A stretch of 36,844 nt of DNA from an uncultured Prevotella sp. Its GTDB lineage: Bacteria > Bacteroidota > Bacteroidia > Bacteroidales > Bacteroidaceae. A program made the position numbers and the translations under genes. Position 1 is the first letter of the stretch. Each line of letters starts with the position of its first letter. Positions 1-8,821 of this stretch are shown here, piece after piece. Location of the stretch: contig CALUMB010000022.1 in NCBI GenBank assembly GCA_944321645.1, forward strand, positions 1-36,844, read 5' to 3'. Below the pieces are notes generated by a model that ran no database searches, was not told where the DNA came from, and was given only the letters and a program-made list of their open reading frames with translations.

Positions 1-50
1 AGCGCGAGCACGCTCCAAAAAAGCCTCTTGCCTACGGTGCGATGGGTCAT
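1..50 (-). CDS. Start of a probable sensor histidine kinase (partial)
   Basis: Reading the minus strand from an ATG at 50-48, the frame stays open to the window edge and gives 16 codons (MTHRTVGKRLFWSVLA). A short basic stretch followed by the beginning of a hydrophobic segment resembles the N-terminus of a membrane sensor kinase. It lies 46 bp downstream of the response regulator on the same strand, where a partner kinase is often encoded. No catalytic domain is inside the window, so the kinase identity is inferred from position and the N-terminal pattern only. Confidence 0.45.
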   Translation of the reverse strand, partial: MTHRTVGKRLFWSVLA

Positions 51-96
51 TGGCTGCGGTCGGTGTTGTCTTGTCTTTGTTAGCGGGAACCGGGCT

Positions 97-789
97 TCAG
101 GCATTGAAGAAGTAGCCGAAGCCGAGCCTGGTGGTGATGCACTTCGAGAAGCGGCCAATCTTCTTGCGCAGCCGGGTGATGTTCACGTCCACCGTGCGGT
201 CGAGCACCAGCACGTCCTGCGGCCAGATGCGGTTTATCAGCTCCTGCCTCGAAAACACGCGCCCCTTCTCCTGCAAGAGCGTGCGCAGCAGCTCGAACTC
301 GGTCTTGGTGAACGGCACCTGCTCGCCGTCGATGCTCACCGTCTTGTTGTCGAGGTTAAGCTCCAGCTCCTGGTACTTAAGCAGCGACGGCTCGCCCTGC
401 GCCTGGCTGTCGGCCGTGCGGCGCAGCACGGCGCGCACCCTGACCATTACCTCGCGGATGGAGAAAGGCTTCGAGATGTAGTCGTCGGCCCCGAGGTTGA
501 ACCCCGTCACCGTGTCGTTTTCCGTGTCGCGGGCGGTCAGGAAGATGATGGGTATGCCTTTGGTGGCGTCGTCGGCCTTGAGCCTGCGGGCAAGGGCGAA
601 CCCCGACATCTCGCCCATCATCACGTCGAGCAGCAAAAGGTCGAACGAGGGCAGGTTGAGCGTGAGGGCCTCTTCCGAAGACCCTGTCGTCTCCACCTCG
701 TAGCCCTCGGTCTCGAGGTTGAACTTAAGGATTTCGCACAAGTCTTGCTCGTCGTCGACAACGAGGATGCGGTAGTTCTTGTTCGTCAT
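97..789 (-). CDS. OmpR/PhoB-family response regulator (RprY-like)
   Basis: Two-component DNA-binding response regulator. Counting from the ATG at 789, residues 6-120 form a receiver domain with the acidic pair D12/D13, phospho-acceptor D55 in LLLLDVMM, T85 in FLTARD and K107 in ISKPFS. The C-terminal half is a winged-helix effector domain ending in the typical hairpin GFGYFFNA. A longer start at 810 is possible, but it would lie inside the TAATTTTG box at 815-808, so 789 (MTNKNYRILVVDD) is preferred; this gives 230 residues, normal for the family. The kinase-like start at 50 is probably its partner. The architecture is typical of Bacteroidales RprY-type regulators; the signal and targets cannot be read from the sequence. 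Confidence 0.9.
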   Translation of the reverse strand: MTNKNYRILVVDDEQDLCEILKFNLETEGYEVETTGSSEEALTLNLPSFDLLLLDVMMGEMSGFALARRLKADDATKGIPIIFLTARDTENDTVTGFNLGADDYISKPFSIREVMVRVRAVLRRTADSQAQGEPSLLKYQELELNLDNKTVSIDGEQVPFTKTEFELLRTLLQEKGRVFSRQELINRIWPQDVLVLDRTVDVNITRLRKKIGRFSKCITTRLGFGYFFNA

Positions 790-807
790 GTTTCTAAAAA
801 CTTTTTG

Positions 808-815
808 CAAAATTA
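808..815 (-). promoter_or_regulatory. -7 box for the response regulator gene
   Basis: TAATTTTG on the minus strand matches the Bacteroidales TAnnTTTG box and would start transcription about 12 nt before the ATG at 789. No good TTTG -33 element sits 19-21 bp upstream, so the promoter is weak or activator-dependent. Confidence 0.45.
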
Positions 816-897
816 GCCAAAGCTCTCTACAATTCAGCGTCAGAAGCGTTACAATTCGGTTACAGCGGGCTGCCGCAGGGCGTTTCCGGCAAAAGCG

Positions 898-1818
898 TCA
901 CAGCACGGAGAGGTACCTTTCGCCCGTGTCCGGCAAGAGCGTGGCCACCATCGAGCCTGCGAACTCCGGCCTGCGGGCCACCTGCGCCGCAGCAAACGCG
1001 GCCGCCCCCGACGAAATGCCGACGAGCAGCCCCTCGGTGGCGGCAAGCATCCGCGCGGCCGACTTGGCATCGGCATCGGCCACGGCCACCACCTCGTCCA
1101 CCACCCCGGCGTCGTAGGTCTTAGGCACGAAGCCAGCCCCAATGCCCTGTATGCCGTGCGGACCGGCCTTGCCGCCGCCCAACACTGCCGACGAGGCCGG
1201 CTCGACGGCCACCACCCTGACACCGGGCTTAAGCTCCTTGAGCCGCCTGCCCATGCCCGAAACGGTGCCGCCGGTGCCCACCCCGGCCACAAACACATCA
1301 ACCCCGCCATCCGTCTGCCGCCAAAGCTCCATGGCCGTGGTGTCGTAGTGGCACTGCGGGTTGGCCGGGTTGTCAAACTGGCCGGGCGTAACCGCACCCG
1401 GGGTGGCGCGGCGCAGCTCCTCGGCGCGGCGTATCGAGCCAGCCATGCCTTCGGCGCCGGGCGTGAGCACCACCTCCGCGCCGTATGCGCGGGCAAGCTT
1501 CTGCCGCTCCACGCTCATTGTTTCGGGCATCACGAGCACCATCCTGTAGCCGCGAGACGCCGCCACAAGGGCAAGCCCTATGCCCGTGTTGCCGCTCGTA
1601 GGCTCTATTATCGTGGCGCCGGGGGCGAGCGTTCCGCGCCGCTCCGCGTCCTCGACCATGGCCAGCGCGATGCGGTCCTTGACGCTACCGCCGGGGTTGA
1701 AGTACTCAAGCTTGGCCACTACCGGGCGCGGCAGGCCGGCAGCCGCCGAGTAGCGGCTTAGCTCGAGCATGGGCGTCCGGCCTATGAGGTCTGTCAGTCG
1801 TTTTGCAATCTGAGACAT
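898..1818 (-). CDS. cysK: Cysteine synthase (O-acetylserine sulfhydrylase)
   Basis: Pyridoxal-phosphate enzyme that makes L-cysteine from O-acetylserine and sulfide in the cytoplasm. The 306 residues match the usual family length. The PLP lysine is K47 in GGSVKDR, the substrate-binding loop TSGNTG is at 74-79 and the phosphate-binding loop GTGGT at 181-185. The ATG at 1818 follows a clear promoter (1851-1881), which supports the start. The gene is monocistronic or reads toward the response regulator 109 bp downstream, which has its own -7 box. CysK and CysM are hard to separate by eye; length and the TSGNTG/GTGGT spacing favour the CysK group. Confidence 0.93.
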   Translation of the reverse strand: MSQIAKRLTDLIGRTPMLELSRYSAAAGLPRPVVAKLEYFNPGGSVKDRIALAMVEDAERRGTLAPGATIIEPTSGNTGIGLALVAASRGYRMVLVMPETMSVERQKLARAYGAEVVLTPGAEGMAGSIRRAEELRRATPGAVTPGQFDNPANPQCHYDTTAMELWRQTDGGVDVFVAGVGTGGTVSGMGRRLKELKPGVRVVAVEPASSAVLGGGKAGPHGIQGIGAGFVPKTYDAGVVDEVVAVADADAKSAARMLAATEGLLVGISSGAAAFAAAQVARRPEFAGSMVATLLPDTGERYLSVL

Positions 1819-1850
1819 ATTCGATGTATTTAAGTCGGCTTATCCGACGA

Positions 1851-1881
1851 CAAAGTTACGAAATATTTCGCTTACGGCAAA
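1851..1881 (-). promoter_or_regulatory. cysK promoter
   Basis: On the minus strand TTTG (1881-1878) is followed by a 19-bp spacer and TAACTTTG (1858-1851). This is a near-ideal Bacteroidales sigma-ABfr promoter, about 33 bp upstream of the cysK ATG. Confidence 0.8.
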
Positions 1882-1985
1882 GCAACGGCAGCACATTATG
1901 GCACCCGCCACGCCAGGCGGCGGCGCGGGAGAAGGCCGCCGGAAAGCCGTTTACGCCCGCCGCCAGTCAAAAAAAACATTAATTG

Positions 1986-2017
1986 CTTGTGTGGTTGGAG
2001 CAAAAGGTGTACATTTG
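1986..2017 (+). promoter_or_regulatory. frr promoter
   Basis: CTTG (1986-1989), a 20-bp spacer and TACATTTG (2010-2017), followed by an A-rich leader to the frr ATG at 2049. The longer open frame beginning at 1983 would run through this promoter, which argues for the 2049 start. Confidence 0.7.
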
Positions 2018-2048
2018 TAAATTGGAAATAACAATCAACCAAAATAAT

Positions 2049-2609
2049 ATGATAGACGTAAAAGCAACACTAAGCGCTGCCGAAGAGAAGATGGAGACCG
2101 CAGCCATGTATCTCGAAGAGCAGCTGGCCCGCGTCCGCGCAGGCCGCGCCAACGTAGCCATCCTCGACGCAATAAAGGTGGACTCCTACGGTTCGATGGT
2201 GCCCCTCAACCAAGTGGCCAACGTTTCCACGCCAGATGCACGCACGATTGCCATCCGCCCGTGGGACAAGAAGCAGATACGCGCCATCGAGAAGGCCATA
2301 ATGGACTCTGAAGTGGGCATCACCCCGGAGAACAACGGCGAGGTGATACGCCTTGCCATCCCCCAGCCCACCGAGGAACGACGCCGCGACCTGGCCAAGC
2401 AGTGCAACAAGATGGGCGAAGGCACGAAGGTGCAGATACGCAACGTGCGCGCCGAAGTGAAAGACAAGCTGAAGAAAGCCATCAAGGACGGCCTGTCGGA
2501 AGACAACGAAAAGGACGCCGAGGCCGAGCTGCAGAAAATCCACGACAGGATGATCAAGAAAGTGGACGAGCTGCTCGCCGCCAAGGAAAAGGAGATAATG
2601 ACCGTTTAA
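2049..2609 (+). CDS. frr: Ribosome recycling factor
   Basis: Splits post-termination ribosomes together with EF-G. The product is 186 residues from the ATG at 2049, the normal length. Family signatures visible are LEEQLARVRAGRANVAILD near the N-terminus, AIRPWDKKQIRAIEKAI in the hinge and first long helix, and the charged helical C-terminus KVDELLAAKEKEIMTV. The open frame extends upstream to 1983, but those codons cover the promoter and lack family similarity. frr is followed on the same strand by rsgA, 264 bp away, so two ribosome-maturation and recycling genes are neighbours. A small inverted-repeat element sits between them. Confidence 0.96.
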   Translation: MIDVKATLSAAEEKMETAAMYLEEQLARVRAGRANVAILDAIKVDSYGSMVPLNQVANVSTPDARTIAIRPWDKKQIRAIEKAIMDSEVGITPENNGEVIRLAIPQPTEERRRDLAKQCNKMGEGTKVQIRNVRAEVKDKLKKAIKDGLSEDNEKDAEAELQKIHDRMIKKVDELLAAKEKEIMTV

Positions 2610-2620
2610 ATGAAAGGTAG

Positions 2621-2868
2621 AAAGGTAAAAAAGTAAAAAGGCAAGGCTGAACTTGAGCCTGCCCCAAAGCTGGCTCGCCACGCTTTGCGCTTTTGCTTGC
2701 GCCGGTAGCTCGTGCCTCTGCATGGCCTGCGCCACCGCGTCCGCGCCAATCTCGCCACGCGACGACCCGCGCCGCGGGCGTTGCCCGAGCCGGTGTGCAT
2801 GGCTCTTATGTTGAGCCACGGACACCGCGCAGCCCTTTACTTTTTTGCCTTTTTACTTTTTTGCCTTT
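2621..2868. repeat. Small element with 24-bp inverted ends (MITE-like)
   Basis: A 24-bp A/G-rich arm at 2621-2644 is repeated in inverted orientation at 2845-2868 with one mismatch. The arms enclose 200 bp of G+C-rich sequence without a credible ORF, filling almost the whole frr-rsgA gap. The right arm ends 5 bp before the rsgA start codon, so it may also act in rsgA expression. No obvious target-site duplication was seen. The call as a mobile element is inference from the terminal symmetry. Confidence 0.5.
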
Positions 2869-2873
2869 AAATT

Positions 2874-3806
2874 ATGCGTGGTTTAGTAGTAAAGAACACT
2901 GGCAGCTGGTACACGGTGGAGACCGACGACGGGCGGCTCGTCAACTGCAAGGTGAAGGGGAACTTCCGCCTGCGCGGCATACGCAGCACCAACCCCGTGG
3001 CCGTGGGCGACCGCGTAGAGATTGCCGAAAACGCCGAAGGCACCGCCTTCATCACCGAAATAGAAGACCGCCGCAACTACATCATACGCAAGTCGCCCAA
3101 CCTCTCGAAGCAAAGCCACATAATCGCGGCCAACGTAGACATGGCGCTGCTCGTCGTCACGGTGAGCCACCCGCAGACGTCAACGACCTTCATCGACCGC
3201 TTCCTCGCCTCGGCGGAAGCCTACCGCGTGCCGGTGGTGCTGGCATTCAACAAGACCGACCTGCTCGACGACGACGAGCGCCGCTACCAGGACATGATGG
3301 TGGCGCTCTACGAGAACGTGGGCTACGAGTGCCGCGCCATCTCCGCCGAGACGGGTCTCGGCGTGGCCGAGCTTGAGGGCGTGCTCGCGGGCAAGGTGTC
3401 GGTGCTCAGCGGCAACAGCGGCGTGGGCAAGTCGACGCTGATAAACCGCATACTGCCGGGCGCAAACCTGCGCACAGCCGAGATAAGCGACGCCCACGAC
3501 CAAGGCACGCACACCACGACGTTCAGCGAGATGCTGCGCCTGCCCTCCGGGGGATACCTCATCGACACACCGGGCATAAAGGGCTTCGGCACGTTCGACA
3601 TCGAGCCTGGCGAGCTGTCGGGCTACTTCAAAGACATATTCAGCTTCGCAAAGGACTGCCGCTTCAGCAACTGCACCCACACCCACGAGCCGGGCTGCGC
3701 CGTGATACGCGCCGTGGAGGAGCGCTACATAGCCCAGAGCCGCTACCAGTCGTACCTGAGCATGCTCGAAGACAAGGACGAGAGCAAGTACCGCGAAGCC
3801 TTTTAG
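2874..3806 (+). CDS. rsgA: Small ribosomal subunit biogenesis GTPase RsgA
   Basis: Circularly permuted GTPase that checks late 30S maturation. The 310 residues contain an N-terminal OB-fold (about 1-75), the permuted G motifs NKTD (126-129, G4), GNSGVGKST (180-188, G1) and DTPG (231-234, G3), and a C-terminal zinc knuckle with C262, C267, H269 and C275. Length and motif order are standard. The ATG at 2874 directly follows the right arm of the inverted-repeat element. It is followed 68 bp later by the GltD-like gene on the same strand, with no terminator seen between them. Confidence 0.95.
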   Translation: MRGLVVKNTGSWYTVETDDGRLVNCKVKGNFRLRGIRSTNPVAVGDRVEIAENAEGTAFITEIEDRRNYIIRKSPNLSKQSHIIAANVDMALLVVTVSHPQTSTTFIDRFLASAEAYRVPVVLAFNKTDLLDDDERRYQDMMVALYENVGYECRAISAETGLGVAELEGVLAGKVSVLSGNSGVGKSTLINRILPGANLRTAEISDAHDQGTHTTTFSEMLRLPSGGYLIDTPGIKGFGTFDIEPGELSGYFKDIFSFAKDCRFSNCTHTHEPGCAVIRAVEERYIAQSRYQSYLSMLEDKDESKYREAF

Positions 3807-3874
3807 CGACACAAGGGCAGGCCGGCTGCCGCCGCAACCACCCAACCACGCAACAAGACACATTATATATTAAT

Positions 3875-5233
3875 ATGGAAAAAGACCTGGAGCAGAAAGA
3901 CCTCTTCCACGAGGTCAACGAGGGCTTCACCATCCTTGAGGCCATCAACGAGGCCAAGCGCTGCCTCAACTGCAAGGTGCCGCAGTGCGCCAAGGGATGC
4001 CCCATAAGCCAAGACATCCCCGACTGGATTCACGAAATATCGAAGGGGAACTTCGGCAACGCCATGAAGATAATCAACGACAAGAGCAACCTGCCCGCAG
4101 TGTGCGGCCGCGTATGCCCCCACGAGAAGCAGTGCGAAGGCCACTGCGTGCTCAACAAGAAGGGCGCGGGCATCCGCGTGGGAATGCTCGAACGCTTCAT
4201 TGCCGACTTCGACGGCGACATGAGCCTCATACGCGAAAAGCTCCAGCCGAAGACCCGCGGCCGCGTGGCCGTCATAGGGTCCGGGCCGGCGGGGCTTACC
4301 ATAGCGGGCGACCTGGCCCGCATGGGCTTCAACGTAGAGGTGATAGAGATGGAGCCGGAGCCGGGCGGCGTGCTCATGTTCGGAATACCGGAATACCGCC
4401 TGCCCAAGGACGTGGTGCGCCGCGAAATAAAGAAGATAGAGGAGCTTGGAGTGGTGTTCCACTGCAACACCACCGTGGGCACCGACGTGAACATCGACCA
4501 GCTCTTCGAGCGCGGCTTCGACGCCATCTTCATGGGCACTGGCACCGTGAAGCCCAAGAAGCCCGACATACCGGGGCGCAACCTGCGCGGAGTGCGCCAG
4601 GCCGTCTACTTCCTGCGCAAGGTGAGCCTGTACAACGAGGGCAGCATCGCACGCGAGGACGTTCCCGTACACGACGGCGACCGCGTGTTCGTGATAGGCT
4701 GCGGCAACACCGCCATGGACGCCGCCCGCACGGCCATACGCATGGGAGCCAAGGACGTGGAGGTAATCTACCACCGCACCATCGACGACATGAGCGCCCT
4801 GCGCTCCGAATACGAGGAGGCCGTGGAAGAGGGCGTGAAGTTCAACTGGGAGTCGAGCATCGTGGAGATTCTCGACTACAACGGCGTGCTCAGCGGCGTC
4901 GTGATCGAGCACGGCGGCGAGCGGCGCATAGAGAAGGCCGACAAGGTGCTCATGGCCATAGGCTCGGTGCCAGCCAGCCGCATCGTGTCCACCACCAAGG
5001 GCATCGAGGTGGACGAGCGCGGCTACGTGCTCACCCGCGACAATCCATACGGCATGACCACGCGCAAGGGCGTGTTCGCCGGCGGCGACGTGGTGAACCG
5101 CCCGTCCACGGTGGTGCTGGCCATGCGCGACGCCAAGCTGGTGGCCGAAGGCATGGCCAAATACGTAGACGCCATAAAGCTGCTGCAGGCGGTCGACTCC
5201 GCAGCACCGGCGCAAGCCCCGCAAGAGCCATAA
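3875..5233 (+). CDS. GltD-like NAD(P)H-dependent glutamate synthase small subunit
   Basis: Iron-sulfur flavoprotein of the glutamate synthase beta-subunit family (452 aa). An N-terminal cysteine-rich domain has C30, C33, C38, C42 and C77, C81, C87, C91, expected to hold two [4Fe-4S] clusters. It is followed by an FAD-binding GSGPAG loop at 135-140, an NAD(P)H-binding GCGNTAMDA loop near 275 and a final FAD motif in VFAGGDVVNRPSTVVLA. The same fold is used by NfnB/SudB-type transhydrogenases and sulfide dehydrogenases, which need a partner ferredoxin reductase. No such partner and no GltB large subunit lie next to it. Its role, as a stand-alone glutamate synthase subunit or another electron-transfer reaction, therefore stays open. 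Confidence 0.85.
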   Translation: MEKDLEQKDLFHEVNEGFTILEAINEAKRCLNCKVPQCAKGCPISQDIPDWIHEISKGNFGNAMKIINDKSNLPAVCGRVCPHEKQCEGHCVLNKKGAGIRVGMLERFIADFDGDMSLIREKLQPKTRGRVAVIGSGPAGLTIAGDLARMGFNVEVIEMEPEPGGVLMFGIPEYRLPKDVVRREIKKIEELGVVFHCNTTVGTDVNIDQLFERGFDAIFMGTGTVKPKKPDIPGRNLRGVRQAVYFLRKVSLYNEGSIAREDVPVHDGDRVFVIGCGNTAMDAARTAIRMGAKDVEVIYHRTIDDMSALRSEYEEAVEEGVKFNWESSIVEILDYNGVLSGVVIEHGGERRIEKADKVLMAIGSVPASRIVSTTKGIEVDERGYVLTRDNPYGMTTRKGVFAGGDVVNRPSTVVLAMRDAKLVAEGMAKYVDAIKLLQAVDSAAPAQAPQEP

Positions 5234-5286
5234 GGGGCCAAAGCCTCCAATATGCCCCAAGGCAGCGGAAGGCTTAGGAAACTTTA

Positions 5287-5338
5287 GGCAGCAAAAAAGG
5301 CGCAGCCCCTCCGGAGGGGCTGCGCCTTTTTTGCTGCC
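5287..5338. terminator. Bidirectional terminator, perfect 52-bp palindrome
   Basis: Two 26-bp arms with no mismatch meet at 5312/5313. The G+C-rich core (GGCGCAGCCCC and its complement) is flanked by A6 on one side and T6 on the other, so it works as a rho-independent terminator on both strands. It sits between the convergent GltD-like and outer membrane protein genes. Confidence 0.9.
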
Positions 5339-5357
5339 TTGCGGCAGGCGGCCTGCG

Positions 5358-8276
5358 TCAGAAGCGGCGCGGGCCGCCGAAGCCTCCGCGCGGGCCGCGC
5401 CCGCCGGGGCCCATGCCCGGGCGCGGGCCGCGGTCCATGGCCTGCCGGGCATCCTTGCCGCCAAAGAGGTTGAGGCGGTAGATGACGTGCAGCATGCCGA
5501 AGCTCGTCACGGCGTTGTACTCCGTGTCGCTGCGCTCCATGGCGTTAATGGTGCGGCTGAAGTTGCTCTGCTGGCGCAGCAGGTCGTAGAGCTGCAGGGT
5601 GACGATGAGGTTATTGCCCTTGAGGAAGCTCTGGCTCACCTGCGCGTTCCATATCAGCTCGTTGGTGTTGAGCGACTTGTCGCTGTAGCCGCGGCGGCTG
5701 TTCATGTTGAGGTCGAAGGCAATCTCCGTTCCCCACGGCAGCCTCACGTTGGAGTTGAAGCCGTAGGCAAACTCCCAGGTGTCGAGGTTGCTGTTGGGCT
5801 GCAGCTTGTTGCGCGAGTGCTCGTACTCCACCGAGCCGTTAAGCTCGAACTCAAACCACTCGTTGCGGTAGCCTGCGGTAAGCTCCTCCTCTACCGAGGT
5901 GGTGCGGGTGGTGTTCTTCTGCGAGTCCATGTTGCGGTCGAGCGCCACGTAGCCCACGCTGTTGGTGTACTCCAGGCGGGTGTTGGTGCTCACGTTGAAG
6001 AGGCCGGCGGAGTCGATTGCCGAGTTGAACATGAACTGCCCGCGCGTAGACCAGTTGCCGTTGATGTTCTCCGGGCGGGTGATCCGACCGCCGGTCTCCG
6101 GGTTGTAGCGCACCATGTTGCTTATCGAGTTGTTGGTGTTCTGGAAGCGGAAGTTGGCCATTATGGTCTTGTAGTGGTTCTGTATGTAGTTGTTGTAGAA
6201 CATGAAGAGCGTGTTGGTGAACGAGGGCTTCAGGCCCGGGTTACCCATAGAGATGTTCAGCGGGTCGCTGTCGTCGGTGATGTCGAGCAGGTTGGTCATG
6301 CTCGGCTGGCTGGTGGAGCCGCGGTAGCGCACGCGCAGCTGGCTCACCTTCGATATTTTCCAGCGGAAGTCCACCGTAGGCGTGACGTTGGTCACGGTGC
6401 GCGTGGTGTCCACCGACACTCCCTGGTAGTCCTGGCGGAAGTTGGTCTTCTGCGGCAGCACCGTCACGCCGAAGTTGAGGTTGTAGGCCGGGCGGATGAT
6501 GCGCATCATCACCTCGATGTCGTGTATGTAGTTCTTGTACTCCGAGAAGCGGCTCAGGTCGTGGTCGAGGTAGCTCGCCATCGGGTTCTCCAGGCGCGCG
6601 AGGTAGGCGTCCCAGCCGCGGTACTCGGTGGGCAGGCCGCCGAAGAAGTCCTCGCCGAGGTTGCTGAAGTCGTAGGTGGAGCGCTCGCTCTTGGTGTACT
6701 TGTACTGGAACTCATAGCTGAACTGCAGGAAGCCGCCCTTGAACACCGGCTCGCTGTATGTGGCCTTCACGCTGTAGTCCCAGTTCTTCTGCGGCGTGAG
6801 GTTGTAGCGGTTGGTCTGGTAGGTGGAGTCGGTGCCCAGCTGGTTCTTAGTCTTGTACAGGTGTACGTTGTTTGTGCTCAGGCTTTTGCTCTCGCTGTCG
6901 CCGTAGTTGCCGCGCAGGCGCAGTGTGACGTTGCGCCCGGAGCTGTTGAGCCGGCGGTTGAGCATGAGCATTCCGCCGAAGCTCTTCGACTCGCTGTAGG
7001 TTATGCTGCGCTGCCGGCGCGTGTTGACGAAGAGCGCCGAGTCCTCGAACACGTCGTGCAGCGGGTCGCCCACGTAGAGGTAGGGGTCCTCGTCGAACGT
7101 GGCCGACATATTCTCCGACGTGCCGTCGCTCTTCGACAGGCTCATCGTCGGGCGGAACATTATGGTGGTCATCGTGTCGGGGTGCCACTCGAAGCGCATC
7201 TGCGCGTTCCACGAGTCGCTGCGCGAGTAGCTCTGGTTCTGGCTGTTGGAGAACGACCCCTCGGTGCTCACGAAGCTCTCGGTGGAGTTCTTCGTGCCGG
7301 TGTCGCCGTCGCCGTGGTTCCAGCGCACGCTCCCGTCGAGCCTAAGCTTGTCCTTCTCCTCGTAGTTGAAGTTCACGCCGACCATCTTCGACGCCTGCAG
7401 GCCGCGCCTGCCGCCGCCGAAGCGGCCGCCACGGCCGCCGAATCCGCGCCCGTTGATGTTCTCGGCGTTGCCGAAGCCCGCCACCCTGAGCTTGTCGGTG
7501 AAGCGCATAGCCATTATCCTGGCGGCGTAGCGGTCCTCGGTGCCGTAGGCCAGGTCGGTGTTGGAAATCAGGCCCTTGTTCATGCCTTTCTTTATGCCGA
7601 AGTCGAGCACGGTCTGCTCCTCGCCGTCGTCTATGCCCGAGACGCGGGCCAGGTCGCTCTTCTCGTCGTAAGACTTCACCTTTTCTATAATAGACGTCGG
7701 CAGGTTCTTCAGGGCGGTCTTCGTGTCGCCCACCATGAACTCCTTGCCGTCCACGAGTATCTTCTTCACCTCCTTGCCGTTGATGGTGATGTTGCCCTCG
7801 TCGTCAACCTTGGCGCCGGGCAGGCGCTTTATCAGCTCCTCCACCACCGAGCCTTCCGGCGTGCGGTACGCGCTGGCGTTGTAGACGAAGGTGTCCTCCT
7901 TAGTGGTCACCTTAAGGGCGCGGCCCGTCACGGTGGCCTCCTTCAGCATTATGGCGTCAGGCTCCATCGAGATGGTGCCGAGCCGCACCTTCCTGTCGCC
8001 GGAGAGCGTCACGTTGCGGAACACGCTCTTGAAGCCTATGCACGTCACCTGCACGATGTACTTGCCGTCGGCAGGCGCCTCGATGGAGAAGGAACCGTTG
8101 GTGGCGGTCATGCCGCCCTTCACTAAGGTACTGTCCGTGCGCAGCAGCTTCACCGTCGTCATGGCGAGCGGTTCCTGCGTGTCGCCCTCAATCACCGTTC
8201 CCGTGACGCCCCGCTGGGCGAATGCGGAAACCGTCGCCGCCGCAACGGCAACAAACGTTAAGAGTCGTTTCATCAT
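5358..8276 (-). CDS. TonB-receptor-like outer membrane beta-barrel protein
   Basis: Large outer membrane protein (972 aa). A signal peptide (MMKRLLTFVAVAAATVSAFA) is followed by a carboxypeptidase-regulatory-like beta-sandwich (about 22-110), a plug-like segment (VTGRALKVTTKEDTFVYN...VEELIKRLPGAKV) and a long aromatic, Asn-rich barrel typical of the PF14905 outer membrane beta-barrel family. Two Gly/Arg-rich stretches stand out: one near residues 275-295 after the plug, and the last 25 residues. The protein therefore ends in RRF after a PG-rich tail, not directly after the last barrel strand. No SusD partner is adjacent, so the transported substrate is unknown. The gene ends at the palindromic terminator; the region upstream carries the first 22-bp dyad array. 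Confidence 0.85.
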   Translation of the reverse strand: MMKRLLTFVAVAAATVSAFAQRGVTGTVIEGDTQEPLAMTTVKLLRTDSTLVKGGMTATNGSFSIEAPADGKYIVQVTCIGFKSVFRNVTLSGDRKVRLGTISMEPDAIMLKEATVTGRALKVTTKEDTFVYNASAYRTPEGSVVEELIKRLPGAKVDDEGNITINGKEVKKILVDGKEFMVGDTKTALKNLPTSIIEKVKSYDEKSDLARVSGIDDGEEQTVLDFGIKKGMNKGLISNTDLAYGTEDRYAARIMAMRFTDKLRVAGFGNAENINGRGFGGRGGRFGGGRRGLQASKMVGVNFNYEEKDKLRLDGSVRWNHGDGDTGTKNSTESFVSTEGSFSNSQNQSYSRSDSWNAQMRFEWHPDTMTTIMFRPTMSLSKSDGTSENMSATFDEDPYLYVGDPLHDVFEDSALFVNTRRQRSITYSESKSFGGMLMLNRRLNSSGRNVTLRLRGNYGDSESKSLSTNNVHLYKTKNQLGTDSTYQTNRYNLTPQKNWDYSVKATYSEPVFKGGFLQFSYEFQYKYTKSERSTYDFSNLGEDFFGGLPTEYRGWDAYLARLENPMASYLDHDLSRFSEYKNYIHDIEVMMRIIRPAYNLNFGVTVLPQKTNFRQDYQGVSVDTTRTVTNVTPTVDFRWKISKVSQLRVRYRGSTSQPSMTNLLDITDDSDPLNISMGNPGLKPSFTNTLFMFYNNYIQNHYKTIMANFRFQNTNNSISNMVRYNPETGGRITRPENINGNWSTRGQFMFNSAIDSAGLFNVSTNTRLEYTNSVGYVALDRNMDSQKNTTRTTSVEEELTAGYRNEWFEFELNGSVEYEHSRNKLQPNSNLDTWEFAYGFNSNVRLPWGTEIAFDLNMNSRRGYSDKSLNTNELIWNAQVSQSFLKGNNLIVTLQLYDLLRQQSNFSRTINAMERSDTEYNAVTSFGMLHVIYRLNLFGGKDARQAMDRGPRPGMGPGGRGPRGGFGGPRRF

Positions 8277-8462
8277 AATTATCTATGCTTTCATAAATTT
8301 TCTACTGTGGTTTTGACGCACGCGCCCCCAAAAGGTTTAATCGCCACGCGCCAAAACGCGCCGCGCCAAGCCGACGGCACACGCGCCGCCGACGGCGGCC
8401 ATGGCCGCGCCCGGAAGCGCCCCAATCCTTAAAAAACGTTTAAACGCGCCCGCCCGCTTACA
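8277..8462. other. Non-coding upstream region of the outer membrane protein gene
   Basis: No credible gene is seen. The part next to the start codon (8277-8340) is the only A+T-rich segment and should hold the promoter, but no clear TAnnTTTG box is visible. Around 8430-8455 there are short AAACG-type words that look like decayed members of the array that follows. Confidence 0.4.
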
Positions 8463-8563
8463 TTCCGCGCCGTTTCGCACTCTAAAACGGGTCGTTTCGC
8501 ATCCTGAAACGTGCCATTTTGCAAGCCAAAACGCGCCGTTTTGGAACGCAAGACGGCACGTTC
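8463..8563. repeat. 22-bp-period dyad array, copy A
   Basis: Four 13-bp units of the form AAACG-NNN-CGTTT (imperfect in the second and fourth) begin at 8485, 8507, 8529 and 8551, exactly 22 bp apart. A half-conserved fifth unit begins at 8463. Each unit is nearly self-complementary. A tail resembling GCTGAAAGCCA...TTACGC follows, and the same tail follows copy B at 16.7 kb. The function is unknown: protein-binding array or interspersed repeat family. Confidence 0.75.
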
Positions 8564-8821
8564 CGCAAACGGCTGAAAGCCAGGCAATTACGCCGCCACG
8601 GCCAAACCGCGCAGTTTTTGCGTTGTTTAACACTCCCTGGCCTATCCAAACCATGGGGCGAAACTCCCGGCCCGGCCTCTCCCGCCGCCGTCAGCAAGCC
8701 GGCCGCCAAGCCGCAGGGGCACCTCAAACAGGGGAATCACTGAAGGCGCAGGCACCACGCCCCGCCTAAATTTCTACTGCGCACCGCCGCTCCCCACGCG
8801 CCCATGCCGGGAAACGACAGC
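8564..8821. other. Non-coding stretch between array A and tRNA-Leu
   Basis: It contains the conserved tail of the array (about 8568-8592) and then G+C-rich sequence in which no gene, RNA or repeat could be supported. Confidence 0.35.

Noticed and set aside
3875-5233. NfnB/SudB-type bifurcating transhydrogenase subunit
   Set aside because: No NfnA-like ferredoxin-NADP reductase gene is adjacent, so the narrower call was not made, though the fold alone cannot exclude it.
5331-8126. Very long plus-strand open frame opposite the outer membrane protein gene
   Set aside because: It is the complement of a G+C-rich coding gene. The protein is Val/Ala/His-rich without any domain, while the minus-strand product has a signal peptide, plug and barrel.
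8463-8563. CRISPR array
   Set aside because: The units are only 22 bp apart, with no unique spacers of normal length and no cas genes. The 66-bp repeats at 35.6 kb were rejected for the same reason.
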